DNA of 64,000 nucleotides from Thermoplasmatales archaeon (GTDB taxonomy: Archaea > Thermoplasmatota > Thermoplasmata > Thermoplasmatales > Thermoplasmataceae), in the NCBI GenBank assembly GCA_026127925.1, contig JAJSLM010000004.1:62001-126000 (forward strand), given 5' to 3'. Made by a program: the position numbers and the translations under genes. Under the pieces are notes generated by a model, which did not search any database, was not told where the DNA came from, and saw only the letters and a list, made by a program, of their open reading frames with translations. Of this stretch, positions 44,026 through 52,935 are shown in pieces; positions within the stretch are counted from its first letter, which is position 1, and every line of letters begins with the position of its first letter.

Positions 44026-44238
44026 CTACTGTGCCTGTGCGGTATGATCTGGAACTATTTCAGCATATAGCTCCAAGACTCCACCGGTGGGCTTTGCCAA
44101 AGTGGCACCGCAGATGTTACATACAACGACCGATGTTATCCGGGAATAAGTAATCTGCTCGTTTCCACAGTCCTTGCATTTTATCTTGATGAATTTATTC
44201 TTCATGTTCTTCGGCTTGACAAATTTTCGTTCTTCCAT
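44026..44238 (-). CDS. Ribosomal protein S27e (eS27)
   Basis: A 70-residue protein with a zinc ribbon, CKDCGNEQ and CNICGATL, and the family's TYSRITSVVVC strand. Short Gln/Ala tail at the C-terminus. 3 bases after L44e. Confidence 0.95.
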   Translation of the reverse strand: MEERKFVKPKNMKNKFIKIKCKDCGNEQITYSRITSVVVCNICGATLAKPTGGVLELYAEIVPDHTAQAQ

Positions 44239-44241
44239 CTA

Positions 44242-44523
44242 TTACGCCTCCACCAATTCGAATTTCTTTGCTCTTATTCCAGGTGGGGTTGTGGCCTTTT
44301 TACAGACCTGGCATCTGTATCGAAGAGGAACTCTCTTTGTAGGCTTTTCTCTTCCTTCGAATTTAGGTCTTGGAAAACCTCCATATCCAGAAGTAGCGCG
44401 CCTGAATCTTCTCTGTCCAGCCTTCATTTCGCTCGCCTTCGCCTTCTTTACTCGTTCTACGTCGTGTGGTGTGTGTTTACCGCACTTTGGACAGTACGCC
44501 ATGACAACTTTGGGAAGCTTCAT
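44242..44523 (-). CDS. Ribosomal protein L44e (eL42)
   Basis: A 93-residue protein starting [20 protein letters not shown], with a central [17 protein letters not shown]-binding part and a second CQVC pair. It heads the operon; an AT-rich region about 27-50 bases upstream can serve as promoter. Confidence 0.95.
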   Translation of the reverse strand: MKLPKVVMAYCPKCGKHTPHDVERVKKAKASEMKAGQRRFRRATSGYGGFPRPKFEGREKPTKRVPLRYRCQVCKKATTPPGIRAKKFELVEA

Positions 44524-44706
44524 TATCTTTTCACCATTTATTCTATTAACGGGCTAATAGCCATCTAATAGTTATTATTTCCGCAGATAGGGTACCTAAA
44601 TTAGTATCTAACATATATATCTACTTGAAGCATGGGGCATGGCGCTGTCATAGAAACGTTTGTGGATTTCTCATCACTTCCTTTGCGTAAAGAAGAACTC
44701 GAGAAC

Positions 44707-44730
44707 AATTGCTACAATTTGTTAGCAATT
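44707..44730. terminator. Perfect 8-base hairpin followed by a T run
   Basis: AATTGCTA-CAATTTGT-TAGCAATT followed by TTTT looks like a terminator for plus-strand transcription. A TATA-like CATATATATC at about 44611-44620 could drive a transcript of roughly 90 bases ending here. The whole 44524-44794 gap has no ORF. Could equally be an operator. Confidence 0.35.
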
Positions 44731-44794
44731 TTTTAAACCAGCCCAATCTTTGCAATAATGTTAAATACGCTCTTTATATTAAGCGCTGAAATCT

Positions 44795-45052
44795 ATGCCT
44801 AAACCAGTTTCAAGTGCGCTAAAACCTATGGATGTCCTTCGCGGATCGCTTAATAGCAGCGTCCTAGTTGATGTGAGGGGCAACAGGGGGTACTCTGGCA
44901 TTCTTGAGGGATATGATGTTTACATGAACCTTGTTATAAAAGACGCTGCCGAAACTATAGGCGGCCAGGATCATGGAATGTATCCAAGAATCCTTGTTAG
45001 AGGAGATAATGTGATATACGTTTCACCTGTAAATTCGGTAAGAGGGGAGTGA
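44795..45052 (+). CDS. Sm-like archaeal protein (LSm)
   Basis: An 85-residue Sm-fold protein. The Sm1 motif includes VDVRGNRGYSGILEGYDVYMNLVI and the Sm2 motif is ILVRGDNVIYV. It forms ring oligomers that bind U-rich RNA. It heads an LSm-L37e-purF operon seen in many Euryarchaeota. Start ATG 44795; AT-rich boxes (TTAAATA 44761-44767 and TTTATATTA) lie before it. Confidence 0.94.
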   Translation: MPKPVSSALKPMDVLRGSLNSSVLVDVRGNRGYSGILEGYDVYMNLVIKDAAETIGGQDHGMYPRILVRGDNVIYVSPVNSVRGE

Positions 45053-45053
45053 A

Positions 45054-45218
45054 ATGAGCAACGGAACAGCCGTAATGGGAAAAATGAACAATAAGAAGGT
45101 TCACATCACCTGCAGAAGATGTGGTCATCATAGTTATCACATTAGAGAGAAGAGGTGCTCTCACTGTGGATATCCAGCTGCCAGAATCAGAAGCTATAGA
45201 TGGGCAAAAGCCAAATGA
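45054..45218 (+). CDS. Ribosomal protein L37e (eL37)
   Basis: A 54-residue basic protein with a zinc finger of CRRC and CSHC pairs and the C-terminal AARIRSYRWAKAK typical of eL37. It starts 1 base after the LSm stop. It is too short to stand out but fully diagnostic. Its 3' end overlaps the purF frame. Confidence 0.95.
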   Translation: MSNGTAVMGKMNNKKVHITCRRCGHHSYHIREKRCSHCGYPAARIRSYRWAKAK

Positions 45219-46617
45219 TCATTGTGCCGTAGCTGGATACCTTGGAAAATCCTCGGCATATTCTTCACTGATCACCATACTCCGGACACTGCAGCACCGA
45301 GGACAGGAAAGTGCTGGAATAGCAATTTTCAACAATGGAATAATGAATGTCAGGAAGGGGATGGGCCTCGTTAACGAAGTTTTTGCAAACCTCTCTCCCG
45401 ATCAGATCATGCATCTTGATGGAAATGCAGGGATAGGGCACACAAGATATTCAACAGCTGGAACAAAAACCATGGAGAACGCTGGTCCTTTCATAGTAAC
45501 CAATTCAGCGGGCTATTTCGCTGTCTCCCATAACGGTGAGATAACTAATGCGGACAAACTGAGAGAGGAGCTCATGAAACAGGGCCTAACTTTTTCGACC
45601 ACTTCCGACACCGAGGTTCTGCTTATGGAACTGGCAAGGAATATCTCTTTGTACGGCATATCAAATGGCACGAAACTCGCCATGGAAAAGATGAAGGGTG
45701 CTTACGCAGTAGCTCTTCTATTCAATGGCAGACTTTTTGCCCTTAGGGATCCGTTAGGGATCAGACCTTTAATCCTCGGGAAAACATCAGAAGGATATAT
45801 TGTCGCTTCAGAGAGTTGCGCACTCGACGTGATGGGTGCTGAAAAGATAAGGGACGTTCGCCCCGGTGAACTCGTGGAGCTCACACCAAACGGTATTTTC
45901 CATATTCTCGGAGTATCATCTAGAGTGACCGCACACTGTATGTTTGAGTACGTTTATTTTGCAAGACCGGACAGTGTCATAGATAATGTAGAGGTCTTCC
46001 AGACTCGTATAAGGCTTGGAAAGAAGCTTGCGGAGGAATTCCCTGTGGATGCAGACGTTGTTGTTCCTGTTCCAGACTCGGGAAGGGCACAGGCACTGGG
46101 GTATTCTATAGCTTCCGGTATTCCGTACAGCGAAGGATTAATCAAAAATAGGTTCTCGGATAGAACTTTTATCATGCCAACACAAGAAAAGAGAGCTGCA
46201 GCGGTAAGGATCAAACTGAATGTTATCGCATCTGAGATCAAGGACAAGAGGGTTGTCTTAGTTGATGACAGCATTGTTCGTGGAAACACAATGAAATTTA
46301 TTGTGTCACTCCTTAAAAAGGCTGGTGCAAAGGAAGTGCACGTCAGGATAGGATCTCCGCCGATAGTAGCTCCGTGCTATTTTGGCGTTGACATGAAGAC
46401 AAGAGACCAATTCGTGGCAACAGGAAGAACCGATGACGATATTCGCGATCTCGTTGGAGCAGATTCCCTGAAGTATGTATCCATAGACGGTCTTGTAGAA
46501 AGCACGAGCATGTCAAAGAATGAGTTGTGCCTCGGATGCCTTACCTCGGAATATCCTGCACCCATACCAGGTATCGCCTATCCAGAACAGAAGGAACTCG
46601 AAAGTTTTACCAGCTAG
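45166..46617 (+). CDS. purF: Amidophosphoribosyltransferase
   Basis: A glutamine PRPP amidotransferase, the first committed step of purine synthesis. The N-terminal nucleophile domain begins at CAVAGYLG; the Cys is exposed by removal of a propeptide. Other motifs: TLQHRGQES, GHTRYSTAG, SHNGEI, and the PRTase loop VVLVDDSIVRGNT. C-terminal CLGC pair suits an iron-sulfur or structural site. The start is uncertain: GTG 45166 gives a 19-residue propeptide and a 53-base overlap with L37e; the frame is open further upstream. Confidence 0.93.
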   Translation: MDIQLPESEAIDGQKPNDHCAVAGYLGKSSAYSSLITILRTLQHRGQESAGIAIFNNGIMNVRKGMGLVNEVFANLSPDQIMHLDGNAGIGHTRYSTAGTKTMENAGPFIVTNSAGYFAVSHNGEITNADKLREELMKQGLTFSTTSDTEVLLMELARNISLYGISNGTKLAMEKMKGAYAVALLFNGRLFALRDPLGIRPLILGKTSEGYIVASESCALDVMGAEKIRDVRPGELVELTPNGIFHILGVSSRVTAHCMFEYVYFARPDSVIDNVEVFQTRIRLGKKLAEEFPVDADVVVPVPDSGRAQALGYSIASGIPYSEGLIKNRFSDRTFIMPTQEKRAAAVRIKLNVIASEIKDKRVVLVDDSIVRGNTMKFIVSLLKKAGAKEVHVRIGSPPIVAPCYFGVDMKTRDQFVATGRTDDDIRDLVGADSLKYVSIDGLVESTSMSKNELCLGCLTSEYPAPIPGIAYPEQKELESFTS

Positions 46618-46671
46618 GCAATCTAAACAGGAAAGAGCATCAACAACATGTTTTTACAAGGACGATTAAAC

Positions 46672-46989
46672 CTAGGAAGATACTGCAACGGCTCCCTCCG
46701 TTATCAATGTTAAATGCGATTGTGCCCCGCCCAATATTTCTGTGGCGGATCTAATCGTGAGAGGATAACAACAAATGTCTGTGCGTCTATCTGCGAGACC
46801 ATATTGCATAACGAATTCATTAACAACAAACTGAACGTTTTCAGGAACGACCTTTGTCTTATAAGGAGGTATATAAAAAAATTCGTATAAAGTAATGGAA
46901 CTTATGAAGATTATTATAACAATTAATGAGACAACAAATATGAAAACGCACTTTTGGTTTTTTCTAGAATTTCCCATTTTATGCCTCAT
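46672..46989 (-). CDS. Hypothetical protein with N-terminal membrane anchor
   Basis: A 105-residue reading frame: basic N-terminus, one hydrophobic helix (about 15-37), then a short outer part with adjacent cysteines (ICCYP). AT-rich and unlike the GC of the flanking operons. No family recognised. It could be a fragment of a longer surface protein. Lies between purF and the Nop5 cluster. Confidence 0.4.
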   Translation of the reverse strand: MRHKMGNSRKNQKCVFIFVVSLIVIIIFISSITLYEFFYIPPYKTKVVPENVQFVVNEFVMQYGLADRRTDICCYPLTIRSATEILGGAQSHLTLITEGAVAVSS

Positions 46990-47107
46990 CCTTTTGTCGG
47001 ATCTTATTTGTTCCCATTCAAGTTATTTTTTCCTAATGTTAAATTTTTTCCCAGCATAGATTTCAACTTGATTAGTTGATTCCGAGGCAACCAAATATTC
47101 ACACTAC

Positions 47108-47548
47108 CTAGTCATTGCACTTCGGGCAATATGGATTGTAAATAAACCCAAAATAAGGTTTTTCCGGATCTACGTTTGGTACTCGATCCACAACGGGTGG
47201 GCCTGTATTAAATGTGTAGCTCTCCTTTGTTCCATTGAGATAGAAAAAAGCAGTATAATCTGTATATGATTCCACATGCGGTGAGCGATTGGTTTCGTTC
47301 AGTATGTGAGTAGCATATGTTACACCATTTTCCAGGTAAGAAAACGGAACCCCCAAACTTGCAATAATAAAAAACATTGCTGAAGCCTTAATGCCAACTA
47401 CAACAGAGGATGTTACCTTTTTACCGAGTCCAAGTAGACTGGTGCATAATTCAATTTTATCACCCAGTACTACGTTAAGGTTCTCCGTAGTGTTAAAGGT
47501 AAAGCTAAGGTTACTACTAAACCTGAATTGTTTGATAAAGCTGCCCAA
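47108..47548 (-). CDS. Hypothetical membrane/secreted protein with C-terminal CPKC motif
   Basis: A 146-residue reading frame downstream of nop5 (22 bases). Residues 50-75 are hydrophobic, followed by an Asn/Thr/Tyr-rich region with N-x-S/T sequons. The last residues read NPYCPKCND, a CxxC knuckle. A later start at Met59 would make the helix a signal or anchor. No family recognised; it sits where fibrillarin often follows nop5. Base composition is AT-rich. Confidence 0.45.
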   Translation of the reverse strand: MGSFIKQFRFSSNLSFTFNTTENLNVVLGDKIELCTSLLGLGKKVTSSVVVGIKASAMFFIIASLGVPFSYLENGVTYATHILNETNRSPHVESYTDYTAFFYLNGTKESYTFNTGPPVVDRVPNVDPEKPYFGFIYNPYCPKCND

Positions 47549-47570
47549 AAAGGGAAAAGGAGATTTGATA

Positions 47571-48446
47571 TTATTTCTTCACAGACATGGCTTTATCGAC
47601 TTTTTCCTTGAATATTGACGTGTCGATAATTGTTCCACGGTAATCGGCCCTAGCAGTAATTGCAATTTTGCAGGCAAGAACTCTTGAAACCTTTCCTCTA
47701 TGCCTTGGTTTAAGCGAGGCAAGACCCTTGTACTTGAATATAACGCCATGCTTTGGTGAAGGTCCACCGTGCGAAATGTGCTTGAATAATGCCTTTTCTG
47801 AGCCCATCACCTGGATTGAACTCGCAGGCATAAACGCAAGTGCCTTCAGGCTTCCTGCTCTATACAGCAATTCGGAAGCTAATTCTTCGCCTACAAGCTT
47901 GGAAGTGTTGGGCATGACCCTGTTTATGCTCTCAGATATGGAGCTCATCAAGTAATCCTTCAGATTACAAAGCGAAAGTGCGGTCTCAGATATCCTCGCA
48001 AGAGATTCCCCGAGAAGTGTTTCTTTCTTATCATTAATTATTCTTGAGAAAAAGACACATGGATTCGGGGCACTTCCGTATTCTGGATCCAGAGCCTTGA
48101 GGACATCTGATACCTTTTCATAAATGAGATTTATGGAAAGAAGAATGTCGGGTATCATGGAATACACTTTTCTTATGTACTGATCCTCAGTGAATTCCTC
48201 GCGTATCCTGACCTTGCCGTAAGATATGAGGACTGGCAGAAGATCTGGTGGGCTCTCTTTCTCCTTGAGTTCCAGGTCGGGTATGACACCGGATCGCAGT
48301 TTGTTGAATATTTCCACGTACCTTGTTTCGAGATCGGAATAAACAAGGAAATTATCCCGATTCTTTACACCGTACCACATCTCTCTTCTCGAAGGAATTT
48401 TGGTTTCAGTTGCTTCGTCCGATTTTTTATTTCCCAACCTGTTCAC
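47571..48446 (-). CDS. nop5: Nop5/Nop56-family C/D box RNP protein
   Basis: A 291-residue protein. The Nop domain holds ELLYRAGSLKALAFMPAS, IQVMGSEKALFKH, and SPKHGVIFKYKGL, then RGKVSRVLACKIAITARAD, all diagnostic. It bridges fibrillarin and C/D guide RNA for 2'-O-methylation. It is at the short end for archaeal Nop5 and lacks a long Lys/Glu tail. Fibrillarin, usually next door, is not in this window. Overlaps cbf5 by 4 bases. Confidence 0.92.
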   Translation of the reverse strand: MNRLGNKKSDEATETKIPSRREMWYGVKNRDNFLVYSDLETRYVEIFNKLRSGVIPDLELKEKESPPDLLPVLISYGKVRIREEFTEDQYIRKVYSMIPDILLSINLIYEKVSDVLKALDPEYGSAPNPCVFFSRIINDKKETLLGESLARISETALSLCNLKDYLMSSISESINRVMPNTSKLVGEELASELLYRAGSLKALAFMPASSIQVMGSEKALFKHISHGGPSPKHGVIFKYKGLASLKPRHRGKVSRVLACKIAITARADYRGTIIDTSIFKEKVDKAMSVKK

Positions 48447-49384
48447 CTTCTCCGTTTTTCAATTTTCATCTTTTTACTTGATTTGTTTCCAGGTGGGTTC
48501 TGTGGATTCTCCACTATAATGCGATCAAAATCCACCACCTTCAAATCGCGTATAGCGTCGTATGAAACGAGCATGTGGCCTGTTCCAAGAAGTTCGTTAT
48601 TCTCAGACATAACTGCAACACGATCGCCCTTCAGCGGCTTTCCGAGGATCGCTTTGATGCCTCCGGGATACAGATCAGATCCGTGAGCGATATTCCATAT
48701 TGAAGACTTTTTGACTATCACCTTCGGATAATCCTTGAAGAGATAATCCAGTGGCAGGAAAATCTTATCGAAGAACTTTGTATTCCCGCTATTCTTCAAG
48801 GTCAGACTATCTTTCAGGTACTGCAGTGTGACAGCATCCTCCTCCTTGAAAACGCCAGTTGATGTCCTCCTGAGATCCGCCATCTGTGCGCCACAGCCAA
48901 GCGTAAGACCCAGGTCCTGGCAGAGCGTCCTAATGTATGTTCCCGATTCGCACTTGACCCTGAAAAGAACCAGACGCCCGTTTGTCTCCATAATGTCCAG
49001 ATCGTATATTGTGCGTACCCTGAGATTTCTGGCAACGGCAGATTTCACTGGGGGAAGCTGGTATATTGGTCCGTGGTACTGCTCAAAAACTTTGTCCAGA
49101 AGGTCGTGGGGAACATCGGTATAAAGACGCATTACGGAAACATATTCCTTTGGTTGTTCATGTGCCACGTCTATGAGCTTTGTTGCCTTGCCTATTGCCA
49201 TCACAAGCACGCCCGTTACTTCAGGATCAAGAGTGCCTATATGCCCCACATCGTTCACACCAAGGATCTGGCGTACCCAGTAATCGACCTGATGGCTTGT
49301 AGGGCCTTTCGGTTTATCTATTACAATGAAACCGTTGAGTTCATTTTTCTCTTTCTCTGATTCTTGCATATATTTCATCGGCAA
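48443..49384 (-). CDS. cbf5: tRNA/rRNA pseudouridine synthase Cbf5 (TruB family)
   Basis: A 313-residue TruB-family enzyme. KPKGPTSHQVDYWV near 25, the catalytic Asp in GHIGTLDPEVTG near 53, and SGTYIRTLCQDLG near 150; residues 215-290 form a PUA domain. With Nop10, Gar1 and L7Ae it makes pseudouridine with H/ACA guides, and may act on tRNA position 55 alone. Start may be 49384, 49378 or 49369; the gene overlaps cmk. Confidence 0.93.
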   Translation of the reverse strand: MPMKYMQESEKEKNELNGFIVIDKPKGPTSHQVDYWVRQILGVNDVGHIGTLDPEVTGVLVMAIGKATKLIDVAHEQPKEYVSVMRLYTDVPHDLLDKVFEQYHGPIYQLPPVKSAVARNLRVRTIYDLDIMETNGRLVLFRVKCESGTYIRTLCQDLGLTLGCGAQMADLRRTSTGVFKEEDAVTLQYLKDSLTLKNSGNTKFFDKIFLPLDYLFKDYPKVIVKKSSIWNIAHGSDLYPGGIKAILGKPLKGDRVAVMSENNELLGTGHMLVSYDAIRDLKVVDFDRIIVENPQNPPGNKSSKKMKIEKRRR

Positions 49385-49868
49385 CCTGTTCAGCAGATAA
49401 TGCGTCTGAACTTATAATCAAATCGTAAATAGAAGTATCTTCGGAATCTATAGAATAGAATTCCATGTACCTCTTTCGTTCGGAGTTTTCTCTATCGATG
49501 ATCTCTTCTTCTCCTGAAAGATCACCCCTATTTTTCACTCGCTCCTTCCTTATATAGAACGAGGCATCAATGTACACCCTAAAAGCAGGGATATTATTGC
49601 GCTTGCTGATCCATCCAGCGAGTCTGGATTCAAGAACGATGTTGTCTTCCTTCCGCAGTAGCTCTAAGTTCATTTCGTCGATCTCACGGTCTATCTCCTG
49701 ATGTTTCTCTGCATATTTACCAAAGTCCTCAAGCGACATTCCCATTTGCTTTGCCTTCTCGCGGAAGAAAAAACCCCCAGAAAAGAATTTACAACCCAGT
49801 TTATCTGCGAGCATCTTTCCAGAAGTGGATTTACCACTTCCTATTGGACCGCTAATTGTAACCCGCAT
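49341..49868 (-). CDS. cmk: (d)CMP kinase, archaeal type
   Basis: A 175-residue P-loop kinase, GPIGSGKST at residues 7-15, FFSGGFFFREKA lid region, and SRLAGW near 82 binding the base. Phosphorylates CMP/dCMP to the diphosphates. Overlaps its neighbours on both sides (17 bases with the EMC3-like gene; up to 44 with cbf5). Part of the conserved adkA-DUF106-cmk-cbf5 string. Confidence 0.93.
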   Translation of the reverse strand: MRVTISGPIGSGKSTSGKMLADKLGCKFFSGGFFFREKAKQMGMSLEDFGKYAEKHQEIDREIDEMNLELLRKEDNIVLESRLAGWISKRNNIPAFRVYIDASFYIRKERVKNRGDLSGEEEIIDRENSERKRYMEFYSIDSEDTSIYDLIISSDALSAEQVADEIYARIREREK

Positions 49869-50622
49869 AATCAGATTTCCGCTCGATCTCCCTTATCTTG
49901 TATTTGAAATCAAAGTACTTTATGACCATGGTGGCAAAATACCCGACCGGAAGGCTGGCAAGAAAATATCCCAGGAACCAGTAAGGAAAGAGCCACAACT
50001 TGTCGTTGATTATGTTAATGTTGAAGTCCCACGGAAATGATATTATCTGATAGGGAACAAGGCTGAGGAAATAATAGAGCCATACGTAAAAGAGCAGCGT
50101 GAATATGGTAAGAACCATTAATGGCTTCATCGTGTTCATGCTTAGCTGAGATTGTTCCATCGTCATTTCCATTCTCATCTTGCTAAGCTTCTGCATCTTG
50201 TCTTTCTGCCCACTTCTCATTGCAGCAGAATAAACTTTATTGAAAGCGCTCATCCTGTTCTGTATCCTGCCCATTTTGATCCAGTCTGTGAAGAAATATC
50301 TCGGAACGGATGTAACGAGACCGATTGCAACTCCCATAAGTGTAATAGTCATCCAGGGCAATGCATAATTGAACCCTATGAGCGGCATGAATACAACGCT
50401 CATCGCAGACCCCAAGGCATCTCTTATTGTTGTGTTGAAAATTATGAACAGCATGGCAAGAGAGATGAGCATGTACACCATCTGGAATTTCATCATCTTG
50501 TTCATAGACTGCCTTTGCTGCACGGCAGGATTTGCATTTTGCCCGGAAACAGGCTGCGCATTTACCGTTGTGGTACCCGTTTGTGTTGGATTTCTATCAG
50601 ACATGTGGTAAGAGCCTCTCAA
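49852..50622 (-). CDS. Archaeal EMC3/TMCO1-like (DUF106) membrane insertase
   Basis: A 256-residue protein with three hydrophobic helices near 50-70, 80-100 and 170-195, and a fourth near 215-238. A Met/Lys-rich coiled coil lies between the second and third, as in Oxa1-superfamily insertases. A Gln/Asn/Thr-rich N-terminus precedes it. It sits next to secY, consistent with work in membrane protein insertion. Start is 50622 or Met7 at 50604. Confidence 0.85.
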   Translation of the reverse strand: MRGSYHMSDRNPTQTGTTTVNAQPVSGQNANPAVQQRQSMNKMMKFQMVYMLISLAMLFIIFNTTIRDALGSAMSVVFMPLIGFNYALPWMTITLMGVAIGLVTSVPRYFFTDWIKMGRIQNRMSAFNKVYSAAMRSGQKDKMQKLSKMRMEMTMEQSQLSMNTMKPLMVLTIFTLLFYVWLYYFLSLVPYQIISFPWDFNINIINDKLWLFPYWFLGYFLASLPVGYFATMVIKYFDFKYKIREIERKSDYAGYN

Positions 50623-51151
50623 CTATATTATCTGCTACTATGTCAGGTTTTCCCTCTACATTCTCCATGAAGAATACGGAGGCATCGGTGTATATCGAGT
50701 AAGAAGCCGCGTAGTACCTGTTGATTTCCTGATATTCGCGGATTGATTCCAGAGTATCGCTGTCTCTGGACCTGCTTTCATCTTTCGATCGCCTCTTAAA
50801 TATAATTTCCGGATCGGCCTCGATAACAAAAAAAGCCATTACATTCAATTCCCGGATCACCCATTCGGGAAGTCCTGGGAAATATCCGCCATGGCTCTTT
50901 ATCGAAAGATGCGTATCTATGATAACGTCGTTCATCTTTCCTATGGCTGACGATGCTTTTTTCTGCAGGTTTATCTGTGTTTGAAATGGAAGTTTCCTTA
51001 TCTCGTCTCTCTGATCGACCATCTTTAACTCCCTTGCCATTTCAAACATGAGCGTTCCGAAGTTGATCACTTCATACGGAACACGTTTTCTTACCAGGTC
51101 TATTACTGTTGACTTACCGACACCGGGAATACCGGCAATTACAACCCTCAT
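50597..51151 (-). CDS. adkA: Archaeal adenylate kinase
   Basis: A 184-residue archaeal AdkA, P-loop GIPGVGKST at residues 7-15, a NFGTLMFEMA segment and VIIDTHLSIKSHGGYFPGLP near 85-105. It balances AMP, ADP and ATP. Two bases after secY. Confidence 0.95.
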   Translation of the reverse strand: MRVVIAGIPGVGKSTVIDLVRKRVPYEVINFGTLMFEMARELKMVDQRDEIRKLPFQTQINLQKKASSAIGKMNDVIIDTHLSIKSHGGYFPGLPEWVIRELNVMAFFVIEADPEIIFKRRSKDESRSRDSDTLESIREYQEINRYYAASYSIYTDASVFFMENVEGKPDIVADNIVERLLPHV

Positions 51152-51153
51152 TT

Positions 51154-52935
51154 TTATCCACCAGTGAAGAACTGCCTGATGATCGGGTGCATTTCCATCA
51201 TCTGCTCACGACCGATGGCCTCATAGAACTGTATCACTATACCAACAGCGAGAAGAAGCCCTGTTCCGCTCGTGTCTCCTACAGTTCCGATAAGATCGGC
51301 ACCTGCAGCCAGCAGACCAACTACAGCTCCACTGAATACCGTTATCACAGGTATATATTTTTGCAGTACGCGCTCTATTACCCTTGGATCACGACGGAAA
51401 CCAGGGATCTGCATACCGCTTGACATAATCTGCTTTGCAACAGCACCTGCGCCCATATTAGTCGTCTCAATCCAGAATTTGGCAAAAATAACGCTCATTA
51501 TTGCCATAAAACCGACGAAGACGAGTATATGTATCGCCATCTCCCAGGACGTATGACCGAAAAGAACCGTCTGATAAGCAGACGGCTGCATTATAGGGAA
51601 AAGCCATCCCACCAGCCCGTTAGGTTGGGAAAGATAGAACGCTAGCCCTCCGGTCGCCGTTGAAGACGACACATTGAGCGCCGAAGCTGCGGTTGGCGTG
51701 AGATATGAACCGAGAAGAACATTATGCCCCAGTAAAGGAACATGGCTCAATACCGGACTGCTCCAAAATAGAAGGGTCCACATGGAAACGTTTGCCAGCA
51801 CAGCGGTGGCAAGTATGACAGGTATGTTTGAAGCGTAGAATAACTGTAGCGGATAACGTCCCCTTGCCCCACGCACACGTTCGTGTGCTATTGGCAATTC
51901 GATCTTACTACTCTGGAAAAACGCAACGATGAAGAAGATGAGCACGGTCCCTAAAAGCGCGATCATTGGATTCGGCTCCTGGAACATGATCTGAGTCAGG
52001 CCCTGGCCGCTAAGATAACCCACACCTCCTCCCAGAGCAGGATTTCCCGCATTCATAACCACGTATAGCAACTTTGGGATTGCTCCCGCTGGCGGATTCG
52101 ATAGGGAAAGTGCAGTTCCAAGGGTCGATGGAAGCCAGTTGATTGTTCCGGTGACCAACTGCTGTGAAACACCCGCAGCAATGAACAATGAAATTCCGGA
52201 GCCTATACCGTACTTCGAAACCAGTTCGTCCATGAGGAATACGAGATAAGATCCAAAGAACAGCTGGCCGACAATTATTGTCTCAGCAAGAAAATGACCG
52301 TATCCAGGAGCAAGTGAAGCAAGACTGTTGACAAGACCCGTGTCGGGAACGAGATATCCAAAGGCCTGCGGAATTGCTTCAACAAATATCATAACTATGA
52401 CAAGAAGCTTCTGCATCCCCTGATACATTGCCTTATCGTCACTGTTCTGAAGGTCTATGTTGAATATTTTTGCGCCAGCGAATAACTGCATAACTATACT
52501 TGCGGTCACAATGGGACCAATACCGAGGTCCATAAGCGAACCTTCAGCACCCGCGAATATGGCCCTGAAAGATGCAAAAACATCCACAGAACTCTTGATG
52601 TTCAAGCCATAGACGTAAATGTTTGTAAGCGCAAAATACAATACCACTACCAATGCGGTCCACAGCAGCTTGTACTTGAACTGCACATGGCCCTTCGCCT
52701 TCTTAACGGCAGGAAGTTTTGCTGTGAGGTACTCAAGACCGTAAAGCTTGCTTTGCTTGGGCCCCTTGTAGCTGAGCATCAGATAAATTATGAAAAATAC
52801 CGGTGCCAGCATTACTGCAACAACGGCCAATTTTATAGGCCCATAGTGATCGAGGTACCAGAATGCCGCAACAAGCAGAGCCCAGACCACGATTACTGGT
52901 CCGGCTACAGCTTTATTCCTTTGAATGTCCGTCAT
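51154..52935 (-). CDS. secY: Preprotein translocase subunit SecY
   Basis: A 593-residue membrane channel with ten predicted helices. The plug/TM2 region GSLMDLGIGPIVTAS (about 130-145) is classic, followed by MDELVSKYGIGSGISLFIAAGV near 235 and the RGARGRYPLQLFYASNIPVI loop near 355. It is longer than most archaeal SecY (430-490) because of extended outside loops, notably at about 290-320 and 420-450. Overlaps L15 by 23 bases. Confidence 0.96.
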   Translation of the reverse strand: MTDIQRNKAVAGPVIVVWALLVAAFWYLDHYGPIKLAVVAVMLAPVFFIIYLMLSYKGPKQSKLYGLEYLTAKLPAVKKAKGHVQFKYKLLWTALVVVLYFALTNIYVYGLNIKSSVDVFASFRAIFAGAEGSLMDLGIGPIVTASIVMQLFAGAKIFNIDLQNSDDKAMYQGMQKLLVIVMIFVEAIPQAFGYLVPDTGLVNSLASLAPGYGHFLAETIIVGQLFFGSYLVFLMDELVSKYGIGSGISLFIAAGVSQQLVTGTINWLPSTLGTALSLSNPPAGAIPKLLYVVMNAGNPALGGGVGYLSGQGLTQIMFQEPNPMIALLGTVLIFFIVAFFQSSKIELPIAHERVRGARGRYPLQLFYASNIPVILATAVLANVSMWTLLFWSSPVLSHVPLLGHNVLLGSYLTPTAASALNVSSSTATGGLAFYLSQPNGLVGWLFPIMQPSAYQTVLFGHTSWEMAIHILVFVGFMAIMSVIFAKFWIETTNMGAGAVAKQIMSSGMQIPGFRRDPRVIERVLQKYIPVITVFSGAVVGLLAAGADLIGTVGDTSGTGLLLAVGIVIQFYEAIGREQMMEMHPIIRQFFTGG

